Assembly (NCBI RefSeq): GCF_036127095.1
Contig: NZ_CP108006.1
Coordinates: 6,191,501 to 6,255,500, forward strand
Length of the DNA: 64,000 nt
Source of the DNA: Streptomyces sp. NBC_00335
Lineage (GTDB): Bacteria; Actinomycetota; Actinomycetes; Streptomycetales; Streptomycetaceae
Direction of reading: 5' to 3'
In this document: positions 1 to 9,143 of the stretch, one piece after another
Position numbering within the stretch: position 1 is the first letter of the stretch
How the letters are laid out: each line of letters begins with the position of its first letter
The notes under the pieces: generated by a model
The model's database searches: none
What the model saw: only the letters and a program-made list of their open reading frames with translations
Told to the model about the DNA's origin: nothing
Position numbers and translations under genes: made by a program

Positions 1-529
1 CGGCTTCCTGGCGGAACTTGTCGAGCTGCTGCTCGGAGATCCGGCCGTCGAGGAAGGCACGGGCGTAGATGCCGGGGGAGGCGTGGCCCTGGATGTAGAG
101 CTGGTCGCCCGATCCGTCGGCCTCCTTCCCGCGGAAGAAGTGCTGGAAGCCGGTCTCGTACAGCCACGCGGCGGAGGCGAAGGTGGCGATGTGGCCGCCG
201 ACGCCGTACTTGGAGCCGCGGGTCACCATGGCGGCCGCGTTCCAGCGGTTCCACGCGGTGATCTTGGCTTCCATCGCCTCGTCGCCGGGGAACTCCGGCT
301 CCGCGGCGGTGGGGATGGTGTTGACGTAGTCCGTCTCAAGGAGCTTCGGCAGCGCGAGGCCGGCGGCCTCGGCGTGCTGAAGGGTGCGACGGAGCAGGTA
401 TTCGGCGCGGCGCGTACCGGCGGCCTTGGCGACGGCGTCGAGCGAGGCCGCCCATTCGGCGGTCTCCTCGGTGTCGCGGTCCGGGAGCTGGTCGAGCTCG
501 CTCGGAAGCTTTCCTACGGGGTCGGACAT
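1..529 (-). CDS. aceE: Pyruvate dehydrogenase E1 component, homodimeric type (N-terminal part, runs off window)
   Basis: About 176 N-terminal residues are present; the rest lies beyond base 1. The homodimeric E1 decarboxylates pyruvate on thiamine diphosphate and passes the acetyl group to a lipoyl-bearing E2. The N-terminus [19 protein letters not shown] and the later stretches [28 protein letters not shown] and [15 protein letters not shown] are typical of actinobacterial AceE. The ATG at 529 has a GGAAGG-like site about 14 nt upstream. The GntR gene upstream reads in the same direction, with 244 bp of palindrome-rich DNA between. With the E2 and Lpd genes of this window it gives all three activities of a pyruvate dehydrogenase complex. 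Identity is firm; only the catalytic C-terminal parts cannot be checked. Confidence 0.93.
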   Translation of the reverse strand, partial: MSDPVGKLPSELDQLPDRDTEETAEWAASLDAVAKAAGTRRAEYLLRRTLQHAEAAGLALPKLLETDYVNTIPTAAEPEFPGDEAMEAKITAWNRWNAAAMVTRGSKYGVGGHIATFASAAWLYETGFQHFFRGKEADGSGDQLYIQGHASPGIYARAFLDGRISEQQLDKFRQEA

Positions 530-634
530 CGGTGTGCGCCGCCTTCCGGACAAAGGAGAGGTGGTGAAGAAATCCCTGACGGGCAGGACAGGGTCGTTGG
601 ACCCGGGTGGGGTCCGCGGATGACTGTAAGGCGC

Positions 635-651
635 TGATCGATGATCGATCA
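635..651. promoter_or_regulatory. Perfect palindrome over the predicted aceE -10 region
   Basis: TGATCGAT-G-ATCGATCA has perfect 8-bp arms around one central base. It overlaps the -10 of a predicted minus-strand promoter for aceE. This is the size and symmetry of an operator for a GntR/FCD dimer, and such a gene lies just upstream. Binding is inferred. Confidence 0.5.
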
Positions 652-676
652 AATGAAAGTGACGAAGAAACGTCAA
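648..676 (-). promoter_or_regulatory. Predicted aceE promoter
   Basis: On the minus strand TTGACG (676-671) and TTTGAT (653-648) are separated by 17 bp, close to the housekeeping-sigma pattern, although the -10 is weak. Initiation would give a leader of roughly 110 nt before the aceE ATG. The palindrome at 635-651 covers the -10/start region. Confidence 0.4.
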
Positions 677-689
677 TCTGACAAAAGTC

Positions 690-724
690 GGCACCGGGTG
701 CCATGAAAATAGGCACCCAGTGCC
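690..724. promoter_or_regulatory. Two tandem 13-bp palindromes upstream of aceE promoter
   Basis: GGCACCGGGTGCC at 690-702 is a perfect palindrome. GGCACCCAGTGCC at 712-724 is a near-perfect second copy (11 of 13 bases symmetric). Their centres are 22 bp apart, two helical turns, so two dimers would bind the same DNA face. They lie between the GntR stop and the predicted aceE -35. Confidence 0.5.
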
Positions 725-773
725 GGGCAAATCGGGACGAGACGGGCGGCCCGGCGGGTCTCGAAGGGCGAGA

Positions 774-1400
774 TCAAGCCCGCGGCGCGCAGCCCAGAAC
801 GTGCCGCTTCACGAGCAGACCGATGTCCGGGTCCTGATTGCGGAAGGCGTCCACCAGGGCCTCGTGCTCTTCGGCGTAGGACTTTTGGACGGTTCCCAGC
901 CACCGGATGGACAGGGCCGTGAAGACCTCGATGCCCAGGGATTCCCAGGTGTGCAGCAGCACGCTGTTCCCGGCGGCCCGCACCATCTCCCGGTGGAAGC
1001 CCACGGTGTGCCGCACCTGGGCCGTGCCGTCCGCGCTGCGGTCGGCGTCCCACAGGCCCGCCACGTGCGGCTCCAGGGCCGAGCAGTCGGCCGCCAGCCG
1101 GGGCGCGGCCAGCTCGGCCGCGATCTGCTCCAGGCCCGCCCGGACCGGATAGATCTCCTCCAGGTCCGCCGCCGACAGGTTCCGTACGCGCACGCCCTTG
1201 TTCGGCGCCGACTCGATCAGGCGCAGCGTCTCCAGCTCGCGCAGGGCCTCGCGCACGGGCGTCTGGCTGACCTCCAGCTCCACCGCGATCCGGCGCTCCA
1301 CGATCCGCTCACCGGGCTTCCAGCGCCCGCTGACGATCCCCTCCACGATGTGCTCGCGGATCTGCTCGCGCAGCGAGTGCACGACGGGTGGGGTGATCAT
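774..1400 (-). CDS. GntR-family transcriptional regulator, FCD (FadR) subfamily
   Basis: 208 aa. The N-terminal winged helix-turn-helix (about residues 8-75) contains [36 protein letters not shown] and [13 protein letters not shown], the classic GntR pattern. The C-terminal helical part (about 80-200) is an FCD ligand/metal-binding domain, with the metal-type residues carried in VRAGLEQIA and [12 protein letters not shown]. It is encoded just upstream of aceE on the same strand. By analogy with PdhR-type regulators it may control pyruvate dehydrogenase, and the palindromes at 635-724 are candidate operators. Family assignment is strong; target and effector are inferred from position only. Confidence 0.88.
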   Translation of the reverse strand: MITPPVVHSLREQIREHIVEGIVSGRWKPGERIVERRIAVELEVSQTPVREALRELETLRLIESAPNKGVRVRNLSAADLEEIYPVRAGLEQIAAELAAPRLAADCSALEPHVAGLWDADRSADGTAQVRHTVGFHREMVRAAGNSVLLHTWESLGIEVFTALSIRWLGTVQKSYAEEHEALVDAFRNQDPDIGLLVKRHVLGCAPRA

Positions 1401-1550
1401 CGGGGCTTCATCTCCTGGGGGGTGTGCAGGGGTATGCGGGGCCTTGATGCGTAGACAATACGGCGGCTCCGCTCGTCGCGATGCGTTCCTGGTCAGAGGC
1501 GCAGCGTGAGGCTGGTTACAGCCGCCGACCGAGGGGGCCAGGGTACGACG

Positions 1551-1594
1551 ACGGCGCCCCCGCCCGGGACGTGCATCCCGGGCGGGGGCGCCGT
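1551..1594 (-). terminator. Intrinsic terminator of the lpd-sucB operon
   Basis: Perfect 19-bp inverted repeat (1551-1569 and 1576-1594) with a 6-nt loop, 35 bp beyond the E2 stop codon. There is no long U-tract, as is usual in Streptomyces. Confidence 0.8.
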
Positions 1595-1628
1595 GCGCGG
1601 CAGTCGTGAACCGCTGCCGCGAAGAGCC

Positions 1629-3374
1629 TTACAGGCCGAGCTCGACCTCGAACTCGCCGGCCTCGAGGATGCCCTTGACGGCCGAGAGGTACCGGGCCGC
1701 GTCCGCGCCGTCCACCAGGCGGTGGTCGTAGGACAGGGTCAGGTACGTCATGTCGCGGATGCCGATGTTCGTGCCCTCGGCGGTCTCGATGACCACCGGG
1801 CGCTTGACCGTCGCGCCGATGCCCAGGATGGCGACCTGGTTCGGGGGCACGATGACCGTGTCGAACAGCGCACCGCGCGAGCCGGTGTTGCTGATGGTGA
1901 AGGTCGCGCCCGACAGCTCGTCCGGCGTGATCTTGTTGCCGCGGACCTTGGAGGCCAGGTCGGCGGTCGCCTTGGAGATGCCCGCCAGGTTGAGGTCACC
2001 GGCACCCTTGATGACCGGGGTCATCAGGCCCTTCTCGGAGTCCACGGCGATGCCGATGTTCTCCGAGTCGAAGTAGGTGATCGTGCCCTCGTCCTCGTTG
2101 ATCCGGGCGTTGACGACCGCGTGGGCCTTCAGCGCCTGGGCCGCGGCCTTGACGAAGAACGGCATCGGGGACAGCTTGACGCCCTCGCGGGCGAGGAAGC
2201 CGGCCTTGGCCTTCTCGCGCAGCTTCATGATCTTGGTGATGTCCACCTCGACCACGGAGCTGAGCTGCGCCTGCGAGTGCAGGGCCTTCATCATGTTGTC
2301 GCCGATGACCTTGCGCATGCGGGTCATCTTGACGGTCTGGCCACGCAGCTCGGACACCGCGGCGGCCGGAGCCTTCGCGGCCGGAGCGGCAGCAGCAGCC
2401 GGCGCGGCAGCGGCGGCCTTGGCGGCCTCGGCGGCGGCCAGGACGTCCTGCTTGCGGATGCGGCCACCGACACCGGTGCCCGAGACCACGGACAGGTCGA
2501 CGCCGGACTCCGTGGCGAGCTTGCGCACCAGCGGGGTCACGTAGGCACCCTCGTCGCCGGCGGAAACCGGGGCGGCGGGGGCGGACGGAGCCACGGGGGC
2601 GACCGGAGCCGGAGCGGCGACCGGGGCCGGAGCGGCCACGGGGGCGGCCACGGGCGCCGGAGCGGCCGCGACCGGAGCCGGGGCGGCCACGGGAGCCGGA
2701 GCGGCGACCGGAGCCGGGGCAGCGGCCGGAGCCGGAGCAGCGGCGGCCGGAGCGGCCGCGGGAGCCGCGCCCGCCGCGCCGATGACGGCCAGACGCGCGC
2801 CGACCTCGGCGTTCTCGTCCTCGGCGACCAGGATCTCCAGCAGGACGCCGGCGACCGGGGCGGGGATCTCGGTGTCGACCTTGTCGGTCGAGACCTCCAG
2901 CAGCGGCTCGTCGGCCTCGACCGACTCGCCGACCTGCTTCAGCCAGCGGGTGACGGTGCCCTCGGTGACGGACTCGCCCAGGGCGGGGAGCACGACATCG
3001 GTACCGGCCGTGGCCGGTGCGGCGGCGGCCGGGGCCGCGGGGGCCTCGGCGACGGGGGCCGGAGCGGCCGGAGCCTCGGCGACCGGGGCCGCGGGGGCCT
3101 CGGCGGCCGGAGCCGCGGCAGCGGCCGGCGCGCCCGAACCGTCGTCGATGACGGCCAGCTCGGCGCCGACCTCGACGGTCTCGTCCTCGGCGACCTTGAT
3201 GGAGGCCAGGATGCCCGACACGGGGGACGGGATCTCGGTGTCGACCTTGTCGGTCGAGACCTCGAGCAGCGGCTCGTCGGCCTCGACGCGCTCGCCCTCG
3301 GCCTTCAGCCAACGGGTGACAGTGCCCTCAGTGACGCTCTCACCGAGCGCCGGAAGGGTTACGGAAACCGACAT
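1629..3374 (-). CDS. sucB: Dihydrolipoamide acyltransferase E2 with two lipoyl domains (SucB/DlaT type)
   Basis: 581 aa. Two biotinyl-lipoyl domains (about 1-80 and 126-205) each carry the DKVDTEI lipoylation motif. They are joined by Ala/Pro-rich swinging linkers (about 85-122 and 206-270). A peripheral subunit-binding domain (about 280-315, [10 protein letters not shown] and [11 protein letters not shown]) and a CoA-dependent acyltransferase domain follow, the latter with a C-terminal [16 protein letters not shown] catalytic histidine motif. It accepts acyl groups from E1, transfers them to CoA and is re-oxidised by Lpd. It is annotated as succinyltransferase in relatives, but in actinobacteria this E2 type serves pyruvate dehydrogenase and can be shared with the oxoglutarate complex. 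The RBS AGGAG lies 11 nt before the ATG. The gene follows lpd by 54 bp and ends at a strong terminator. Confidence 0.95.
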   Translation of the reverse strand: MSVSVTLPALGESVTEGTVTRWLKAEGERVEADEPLLEVSTDKVDTEIPSPVSGILASIKVAEDETVEVGAELAVIDDGSGAPAAAAAPAAEAPAAPVAEAPAAPAPVAEAPAAPAAAAPATAGTDVVLPALGESVTEGTVTRWLKQVGESVEADEPLLEVSTDKVDTEIPAPVAGVLLEILVAEDENAEVGARLAVIGAAGAAPAAAPAAAAPAPAAAPAPVAAPAPVAAPAPVAAAPAPVAAPVAAPAPVAAPAPVAPVAPSAPAAPVSAGDEGAYVTPLVRKLATESGVDLSVVSGTGVGGRIRKQDVLAAAEAAKAAAAAPAAAAAPAAKAPAAAVSELRGQTVKMTRMRKVIGDNMMKALHSQAQLSSVVEVDITKIMKLREKAKAGFLAREGVKLSPMPFFVKAAAQALKAHAVVNARINEDEGTITYFDSENIGIAVDSEKGLMTPVIKGAGDLNLAGISKATADLASKVRGNKITPDELSGATFTISNTGSRGALFDTVIVPPNQVAILGIGATVKRPVVIETAEGTNIGIRDMTYLTLSYDHRLVDGADAARYLSAVKGILEAGEFEVELGL

Positions 3375-3428
3375 GGTTTCAGTTGCTCCTAACGAATGTG
3401 CGGAAGTGGTCGTCGCGCCCAGTGACGA

Positions 3429-4817
3429 TTAGTCGTGTGCGTGCAGGGGCTTGCCGGCGAGTGCCAGGTGAGCCTCGCCCATCGCCTCGTTCTGCGTCGG
3501 GTGCGCGTGGATGAGCTGCGCGACCTCGGCCGGCAGGGCTTCCCAGTTGTAGATCAGCTGGGCCTCGCCGACCTGCTCGCCCATCCGGTCACCGACCATG
3601 TGGACGCCGACCACGGCACCGTCCTTGACCTGGACGAGCTTGATCTCGCCCGCGGTCTTCAGGATCTTGCTCTTGCCGTTGCCCGCCAGGTTGTACTTGA
3701 GGGCCACGACCTTGTCCGCGCCGTAGATCTCCTTGGCCTTGGCCTCGGTGATGCCGACGGAGGCGACCTCGGGGTGGCAGTACGTGACGCGCGGGACGCC
3801 GTCGTAGTCGATCGGGACGGCCTTGAGGCCGGCCAGACGCTCCGCGACCAGGATGCCCTCGGCGAAGCCGACGTGCGCGAGCTGCAGGGTCGGGGCGAGG
3901 TCACCGACGGCCGAGATGGTCGGCACGTTGGTCTGCATGTACTCGTCGACCACTACGTAGCCGCGGTCCATCGCGACGCCCTGCTCCTCGTAGCCCAGGC
4001 CCTGGGAGACGGGGCCGCGGCCGATCGCGACCAGCAGCACCTCCGCCTCGAAGGTCTTGCCGTCGGCCAGGGTGACGCGTACGCCGTTCTCGGTGTACTC
4101 GGCCTTGTCGAAGAAGGTGCCGAGGTTGAACTTGATGCCCCGCTTGCGGAACGCGCGCTCCAGCAGCTTGGAGCTGTTCTCGTCCTCCACCGGCACGAGG
4201 TGCTTGAGACCCTCGACGATGGTGACGTCGGTGCCGAAGGACTTCCACGCCGAGGCGAACTCGACGCCGATGACGCCGCCGCCCAGGACGATGGCGGACT
4301 CCGGCACGCGGTCCAGGACCAGCGCGTGGTCCGAGGAGATGATGCGGTTGCCGTCGATGTTCAGGCCCGGCAGCGAGCGCGGCACGGAGCCGGTCGCCAG
4401 GAGCACGTGGCGGCCCTGGATGCGCTGGCCGTTCACGTCGACGGACGTCGGCGAGGAGAGGCGGCCCTCACCCTCGATGTAGGTCAGCTTGCGGGAGGCG
4501 ACCAGACCCTGCAGGCCCTTGTACAGGCCCGCGATGATGTCGTCCTTGTACTTGTGCACACCCGCGATGTCGATGCCCTCGAAGGTGGCCTTGACACCGA
4601 ACTGGGCGGCCTCGCGAGCCTGGTCCGCGATCTCACCCGCGTGCAGCAGAGCCTTCGTGGGGATGCAGCCGTTGTGCAGGCAGGTGCCGCCGAGCTTGTT
4701 CTTCTCGATCAGGGCAACGTCCAGACCCAGCTGGGATGCGCGCAGCGCCGCGGCGTAACCGCCACTGCCGCCGCCGAGGATCACTAGGTCGAAAACGGTG
4801 CTGGCGTCGTTCGCCAC
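3429..4817 (-). CDS. lpdA: Dihydrolipoyl dehydrogenase (E3)
   Basis: 462 aa flavoprotein that re-oxidises dihydrolipoyl groups on E2 and reduces NAD+. The N-terminal FAD Rossmann motif is GGGSGGYAAALRA. The redox disulfide lies in GGTCLHNGCIPTKALLH, the NAD-binding GGGVIGVEFAS in the middle, and the dimer-interface HAHPTQNEAMGEAH motif at the C-terminus. I chose the GTG at 4817: a GGAGG lies 7 nt upstream and the family N-terminus starts here. The open frame continues upstream to 5060 but without family similarity. First gene of a two-gene unit with sucB. Confidence 0.94.
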   Translation of the reverse strand: MANDASTVFDLVILGGGSGGYAAALRASQLGLDVALIEKNKLGGTCLHNGCIPTKALLHAGEIADQAREAAQFGVKATFEGIDIAGVHKYKDDIIAGLYKGLQGLVASRKLTYIEGEGRLSSPTSVDVNGQRIQGRHVLLATGSVPRSLPGLNIDGNRIISSDHALVLDRVPESAIVLGGGVIGVEFASAWKSFGTDVTIVEGLKHLVPVEDENSSKLLERAFRKRGIKFNLGTFFDKAEYTENGVRVTLADGKTFEAEVLLVAIGRGPVSQGLGYEEQGVAMDRGYVVVDEYMQTNVPTISAVGDLAPTLQLAHVGFAEGILVAERLAGLKAVPIDYDGVPRVTYCHPEVASVGITEAKAKEIYGADKVVALKYNLAGNGKSKILKTAGEIKLVQVKDGAVVGVHMVGDRMGEQVGEAQLIYNWEALPAEVAQLIHAHPTQNEAMGEAHLALAGKPLHAHD

Positions 4818-5048
4818 GTCACGTCCTCCATGCATGTGCGCCGAGCACCGGTCCTCTGTGACCGGGCGGCGGCTGGTATACGGCCGCTTTTTCTTCGGCC
4901 CTGTGGTGGGGGCCCTGTCCTGCCGAGAACCCATCTTCGCATTTGTCGGCGGAACGCGGGACGCCGGGCCTGCCCTGGGGCAGGTCGTTCTGCCCGAACC
5001 GGGGGTTACCGCAGCGTAGAAACCTACGGATTTCGTTGTCAGTGAACA

Positions 5049-5089
5049 GGCCCCGGGCATGATCAGAAAAACTGATCATGCCCGGGGCC
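5049..5089 (-). terminator. Terminator downstream of pepA
   Basis: Perfect 18-bp stem (5049-5066 with 5072-5089) and an A5 loop, 34 bp past the pepA stop. The remaining 4818-5048 stretch upstream of lpd holds no convincing gene; it must contain the lpd promoter, which I could not place. Confidence 0.8.
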
Positions 5090-5122
5090 CGTGGATGCCG
5101 GTGCCCGGCTACGCCCTCGGCG

Positions 5123-6652
5123 TCAGCCCAGGTCGCCCGTGGCGGTGCGCTCGGCCAGTCGCACCAGGGTGCGTACGGCCGATCCGGTGCCGCCCTTGGG
5201 GGTGTAGCCGTACGGGGCGCCCTCGTGGAAGGCGGGGCCCGCGATGTCGAGGTGGGCCCAGGTGATGCCCTCGCCGACGAACTCCTGGAGGAAGAGGCCG
5301 GCCACCAGGCCGCCGCCCATCCGGACACCCATGTTGGCGATGTCGGCGGTGGGGGAGTCCATGGACTTGCGCAGGTCCTCGGGGAGCGGCATCGGCCAGG
5401 AGGCCTCGCCGACCTCCTCGGCGATCTCGTGGATCGAGGTGCGGAAGGCGTCGTCGTTGGCCATGATGCCGAAGGTGCGGTCGCCCAGGGCCATCACCAT
5501 GGCGCCGGTCAGGGTCGCCACGTCGACGATCGCGTCCGGGTTCTCCTCGGAGGCCTTGGTCAGCGCGTCGCCCAGGACCAGGCGGCCCTCGGCGTCCGTG
5601 TTGAGCACCTCGACGGTCTTGCCGCTGTACATGCGCAGCACGTCGCCGGGCTTGGTGGCCGAGCCGGAGGGCATGTTCTCCGCGAGGGCGAGCCAGCCGG
5701 TGACGTTGACCTGGAGGCCGAGCTTGGCGGCCGCGACGACGGAGGCGAAGACGGCGGCGGCGCCGGCCATGTCGCACTTCATCGTCTCGTTGTGGCCGGC
5801 CGGCTTCAGGGAGATGCCGCCGGAGTCGTAGGTGATGCCCTTGCCGACGTAGGCGAGGGTCTTCTCCGCCTTGGGGTGGGTGTAGGAGAGCTTCACCAGG
5901 CGCGGCGGGTTCTCGGAGCCCTTGCCGACGCCCATGATGCCGCCGTAGCCGCCCTTGATCAGGGCCTTCTCGTCCAGGACCTGGACCTTGATGCCGTTCT
6001 CCTTCGCGGCCGCGCCGGCGACTGCTGCGAAGGCCTCGGGGGTGAGGTCGTTCGGCGGGGTGTTGACCAGGTCACGGGCGATGTTGATCTCGGTCGCGAC
6101 GATCGTGGCGCGCTCGGCCGCGGCCTTGTGCTCCTTGTCGCGCGGCTTGGCGCCGAGCAGGGCGATCTCGGCGAGCGGCTGCTTCGGTCCGCCGTTCTTG
6201 GAGGCCTTCTTCTCGCCGCCCTGGTACGCGGTGAACGCGTACGCGCCCAGCAGGGCGCCCTCGGCCACGGCCGTGACGGCGGAGGCGTCGTCCAGGGGGA
6301 GCGCGAAGGCGGCCTTCTTGGTGCCGTGCAGTGCGCGGGCGGCGGCGCCGGCGGCGCGGCGCAGCGCCTCCTCGTCGTAGGACTCGTCCGTGTCGGGAAG
6401 GGCGCCCAGCCCGACCGCCAGTACGACCGGGACCTTGAGGCCGTCCGGGGCCGGCAGCTTGGTGGTCTCGCCTTCGGCGCCCGAGGCACCGAGCGCGTCG
6501 AGCACGGCGGCGAGCTTGCCGTCGTACGCCTTGTCCACGGCCTCGGCGCCCGCGGCGACGACGGGGCCCTTGGGGCCCTTCGCCACGCCGACGACGAGGA
6601 CGTCGGCGCGCAGCGTCGCCGGTCCGGCAGTGCTGAGAGTCAGAGCAGTCAC
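5123..6652 (-). CDS. pepA: Leucyl aminopeptidase (M17 family)
   Basis: 509 aa cytosolic M17 metallo-aminopeptidase, the usual family length, releasing N-terminal residues from peptides. The N-terminal macro-like domain spans about 1-170. The C-terminal catalytic domain carries VGKGITYDSGGISLKPA, KCDMAGAAAV and the signature NTDAEGRL, which supply the two-zinc site. The ATG at 6652 begins MTALTLSTAGPATLRADVL. It is monocistronic, with its own terminator downstream and a 344-bp divergent spacer to the exopolysaccharide-like cluster. It sits near an lpd/E2 pair in other actinobacteria too. Confidence 0.95.
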   Translation of the reverse strand: MTALTLSTAGPATLRADVLVVGVAKGPKGPVVAAGAEAVDKAYDGKLAAVLDALGASGAEGETTKLPAPDGLKVPVVLAVGLGALPDTDESYDEEALRRAAGAAARALHGTKKAAFALPLDDASAVTAVAEGALLGAYAFTAYQGGEKKASKNGGPKQPLAEIALLGAKPRDKEHKAAAERATIVATEINIARDLVNTPPNDLTPEAFAAVAGAAAKENGIKVQVLDEKALIKGGYGGIMGVGKGSENPPRLVKLSYTHPKAEKTLAYVGKGITYDSGGISLKPAGHNETMKCDMAGAAAVFASVVAAAKLGLQVNVTGWLALAENMPSGSATKPGDVLRMYSGKTVEVLNTDAEGRLVLGDALTKASEENPDAIVDVATLTGAMVMALGDRTFGIMANDDAFRTSIHEIAEEVGEASWPMPLPEDLRKSMDSPTADIANMGVRMGGGLVAGLFLQEFVGEGITWAHLDIAGPAFHEGAPYGYTPKGGTGSAVRTLVRLAERTATGDLG

Positions 6653-6996
6653 GGTGGTGAATTCTCGCTTCCGTTTTGGTGGTGTGGGCCGAGTGGGTGG
6701 ACGGCCGTCCGTAGCGATCGTATTCGGGCCCGATGGCCGCCGGAAATGAGCCTACGCGCACGCACTCGTCCGCACGTCACTCGAAGGTTTGGCAAGTTGT
6801 TCGATCAAGAGGCGGGCAGGTTCACCCATCTGTGGCTTCTGCTCCAGGTTTGCCTCTTAGACCTGACGAGGTCCGAAACACTCGGACCACTCTCGCAAGG
6901 GGACGCGGGGTCCCTTTGCATCATTTCCACAGAGCCTCCCCGGTCTGGCCCAACGCCACAGGCCGAAGTCGAGGATCTGCGGGGGGAAAGGCCGAA
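6653..6996. other. Divergent intergenic region pepA / deacetylase gene
   Basis: 344 bp without a supportable gene. It must hold promoters for pepA (minus) and the deacetylase gene (plus). A GGGGGGA ribosome-binding sequence lies just before the ATG at 6997. I did not find a convincing -10/-35 pair or operator. Confidence 0.5.
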
Positions 6997-9021
6997 ATGG
7001 TCCACAAGAACCGGATGAACAGGCTCGCCGCCGTCTGCCTCGCGGCCGCCATAGCATCCGTCGCGGTACCCGGAGCGGCCGCGCAGGCGGCGGTCGCTCC
7101 GCGAGTCGACCTGCGGGTCCTCGTCGTCGACGACGGCGGGAGCTCGGTCGAGGCGATCACGGCGGAACTCCGCGACACGGGGGTTCCGTACACCCGCATC
7201 GACCTGGGCAGCGGGAGCCGTCCGGTCGTCAACGCGGCGTTCCTCGCCGACACGGTCGACGGGCGGCCGCGCGCCAAGTTCCAGAGCGTGGTGCTGCCGA
7301 ACGAGAACCCGTTCGGGGCGGGCTCGGCCGAGATGGCGGCGCTCGCCGCGTACGAGACGACGTACGGGATCCGCCAGGTCGACGCCTACACCTGGGCGCA
7401 CCCGGGCGTAGGCCTGGAGTACACCGACAACGGCGGCTACAGCGGCACCCTCGACGGCACCCAGGCCGCCGTCACCGCCGCCGGCCAGGCGGGCCCCTTC
7501 GCCTACCTCGGGGGGCAGGTGGCCTTCGAGGACAACTCGCCGCTGATCCCCGAGAGCTACGGGTTCATGGCCAAGCCGCGGCCGGGCTACACCAGCTACC
7601 TCGACGCCCCGGTCGGCTCCGGACGGGCCTCGCTCGTCGGCGAGTACACCCACGACGGGCGCAGCGAACTGGTCGTCACCTTCGGCTACAACCAGTACCA
7701 GCAGCAGTTCCGGCTGCTGGCCCGGGGCATCGTCGAGTGGATGACCCAGGGCGTCCACCTGGGCCAGGAGCGCAACTACTTCGCGGTCCACGTCGACGAC
7801 GTCTTCGCCCCGGACGCCCGCTGGAACAAGGACCTCAACTGCACCCCGGGCGACTACGCCTGCGCCGGCGGCGAGGGCCAGGAGTCCACGATCCGGATGA
7901 CGGCCGCCGACGCCGTGTACGCGGCGCAGTGGCAGACGTCCAAGAACTTCAAGCTCGACATGCTCTTCAACGGCGGCGCCGGTGAGGAGTGGAAGGCGGA
8001 GCACGGCGGGGTCGACGCCCTGACCGCCCAGCTCGTCGCCGACCGGGCGAAGTACCGGTGGATGAACCACACCTACACCCACCCCTTCCTCGGCTGCGTC
8101 CAGGACACCACCACCGTCCCGTGGACCTGCACGAAGAACAGCGCCGGCGCGATCAACTACATGAGCCGCGCCGAGATCTCGGCGCAGATCCGGGACAACA
8201 ACAACTGGGCCGCCGCCAAGGGCATCACCACCGACCGCACCGAACTGGTCACCGGTGAGCACTCCGGCCTCAAGACGCTTCCGCAGCAGCCCCAGGACAA
8301 CCCCAACCTGGCCGGCGCGCTCGCCGACAACGGCGTGAAGTGGGCGGGCAGCGACAACTCCCGCGAGCCCGCACAGCGGGCGGTCGGCGCCGCGCTGACC
8401 GTCCCCCGGCACCCGATGAACGTGTACTACAACACGGGCACCAACGCCGAGATGGCCGACGAGTACAACTGGATCTACACCAGCCGGGCCGACGGCGGCA
8501 GCGGCATCTGCGAGGACAACCCCGGCACCTCCACCTGCCTGCCGGCCCCGCTCGACGCCACCACGGGCTACCTGAACTACATCGTCCCGGCCGAGGCCAG
8601 GACCGCCATGCGGCACGTCCTGAACAACGACCCGCGCCCGCACTACGTCCACCAGTCCAACCTCGCCGAGGACCGCACCCTTTACCCGGTGCTCAACCAG
8701 GTCCTCGACACCTACCGCACCCTCTACGCGCCCTCCGCGCCGATCGTGAACCAGAGCATGAAGGACACCGGCGTCGAGCTCCAGCGCCGCGCCGCCTGGA
8801 ACGCGGCCGTGGCCGCCAACCAGGTCACCGCCTACCGCATCGGCAAGGTCGTCACCGTCAAGGCGCCCTCCGGAGTCGTGGCCCCGGTCACCGTGCCCAC
8901 CGGCACCAAGAAGCAGCTCCTGCTGGGCACCGCGGACTTCGGCACCGCCTACGCCGGATCCCGCTCCACCTGGACGGCTCCCGAACTGCTGCAGAGCGCC
9001 GTCACGCTCAACACGCCCTGA
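6997..9021 (+). CDS. Secreted Agd3-like polysaccharide deacetylase (CE18-type)
   Basis: 674 aa with an N-terminal signal peptide (RMNRLAAVCLAAAIASVAV, A-rich cleavage region near residue 30). Residues about 36-245 resemble the N-terminal carbohydrate-binding region of Agd3-type proteins. The deacetylase core follows: AVHVDDVF with H265/D267/D268, the metal-type MNHTYTHPF with H358 and H362, and GEHSG with H422. The C-terminal 130 residues look like a beta-rich end domain. In Aspergillus, Agd3 partly deacetylates galactosaminogalactan outside the cell. Here the next genes encode PelF and GH135/GH114 enzymes, so a role on an exported amino-sugar polymer is a strong inference. The start at 6997 follows a G-rich SD; an in-frame ATG at 7015 is an alternative. 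Confidence 0.8.
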   Translation: MVHKNRMNRLAAVCLAAAIASVAVPGAAAQAAVAPRVDLRVLVVDDGGSSVEAITAELRDTGVPYTRIDLGSGSRPVVNAAFLADTVDGRPRAKFQSVVLPNENPFGAGSAEMAALAAYETTYGIRQVDAYTWAHPGVGLEYTDNGGYSGTLDGTQAAVTAAGQAGPFAYLGGQVAFEDNSPLIPESYGFMAKPRPGYTSYLDAPVGSGRASLVGEYTHDGRSELVVTFGYNQYQQQFRLLARGIVEWMTQGVHLGQERNYFAVHVDDVFAPDARWNKDLNCTPGDYACAGGEGQESTIRMTAADAVYAAQWQTSKNFKLDMLFNGGAGEEWKAEHGGVDALTAQLVADRAKYRWMNHTYTHPFLGCVQDTTTVPWTCTKNSAGAINYMSRAEISAQIRDNNNWAAAKGITTDRTELVTGEHSGLKTLPQQPQDNPNLAGALADNGVKWAGSDNSREPAQRAVGAALTVPRHPMNVYYNTGTNAEMADEYNWIYTSRADGGSGICEDNPGTSTCLPAPLDATTGYLNYIVPAEARTAMRHVLNNDPRPHYVHQSNLAEDRTLYPVLNQVLDTYRTLYAPSAPIVNQSMKDTGVELQRRAAWNAAVAANQVTAYRIGKVVTVKAPSGVVAPVTVPTGTKKQLLLGTADFGTAYAGSRSTWTAPELLQSAVTLNTP

Positions 9022-9143
9022 CGTTCCACCTGCCCTGACCAGCCGGGCGGGCACGTACAAGACAGCCACGCGTACCACCTAGCGCCGGCGCTCCGCGAAC
9101 CACGGGCGCCGGCCCCTTTTCCGTCCTTGGGGGGACACACCGC

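Noticed and set aside
2560..2780. Repetitive DNA that could be mistaken for an array or CRISPR
   Set aside because: It encodes the Ala/Pro swinging linker of E2; no regular spacers.
1506..3392. 628-codon plus-strand frame over sucB
   Set aside because: Antisense shadow of a clear E2 gene, with low-complexity Gly/Arg content.
6733..6996. N-terminal extension of the deacetylase frame
   Set aside because: No signal peptide or similarity; SD and signal peptide favour 6997.
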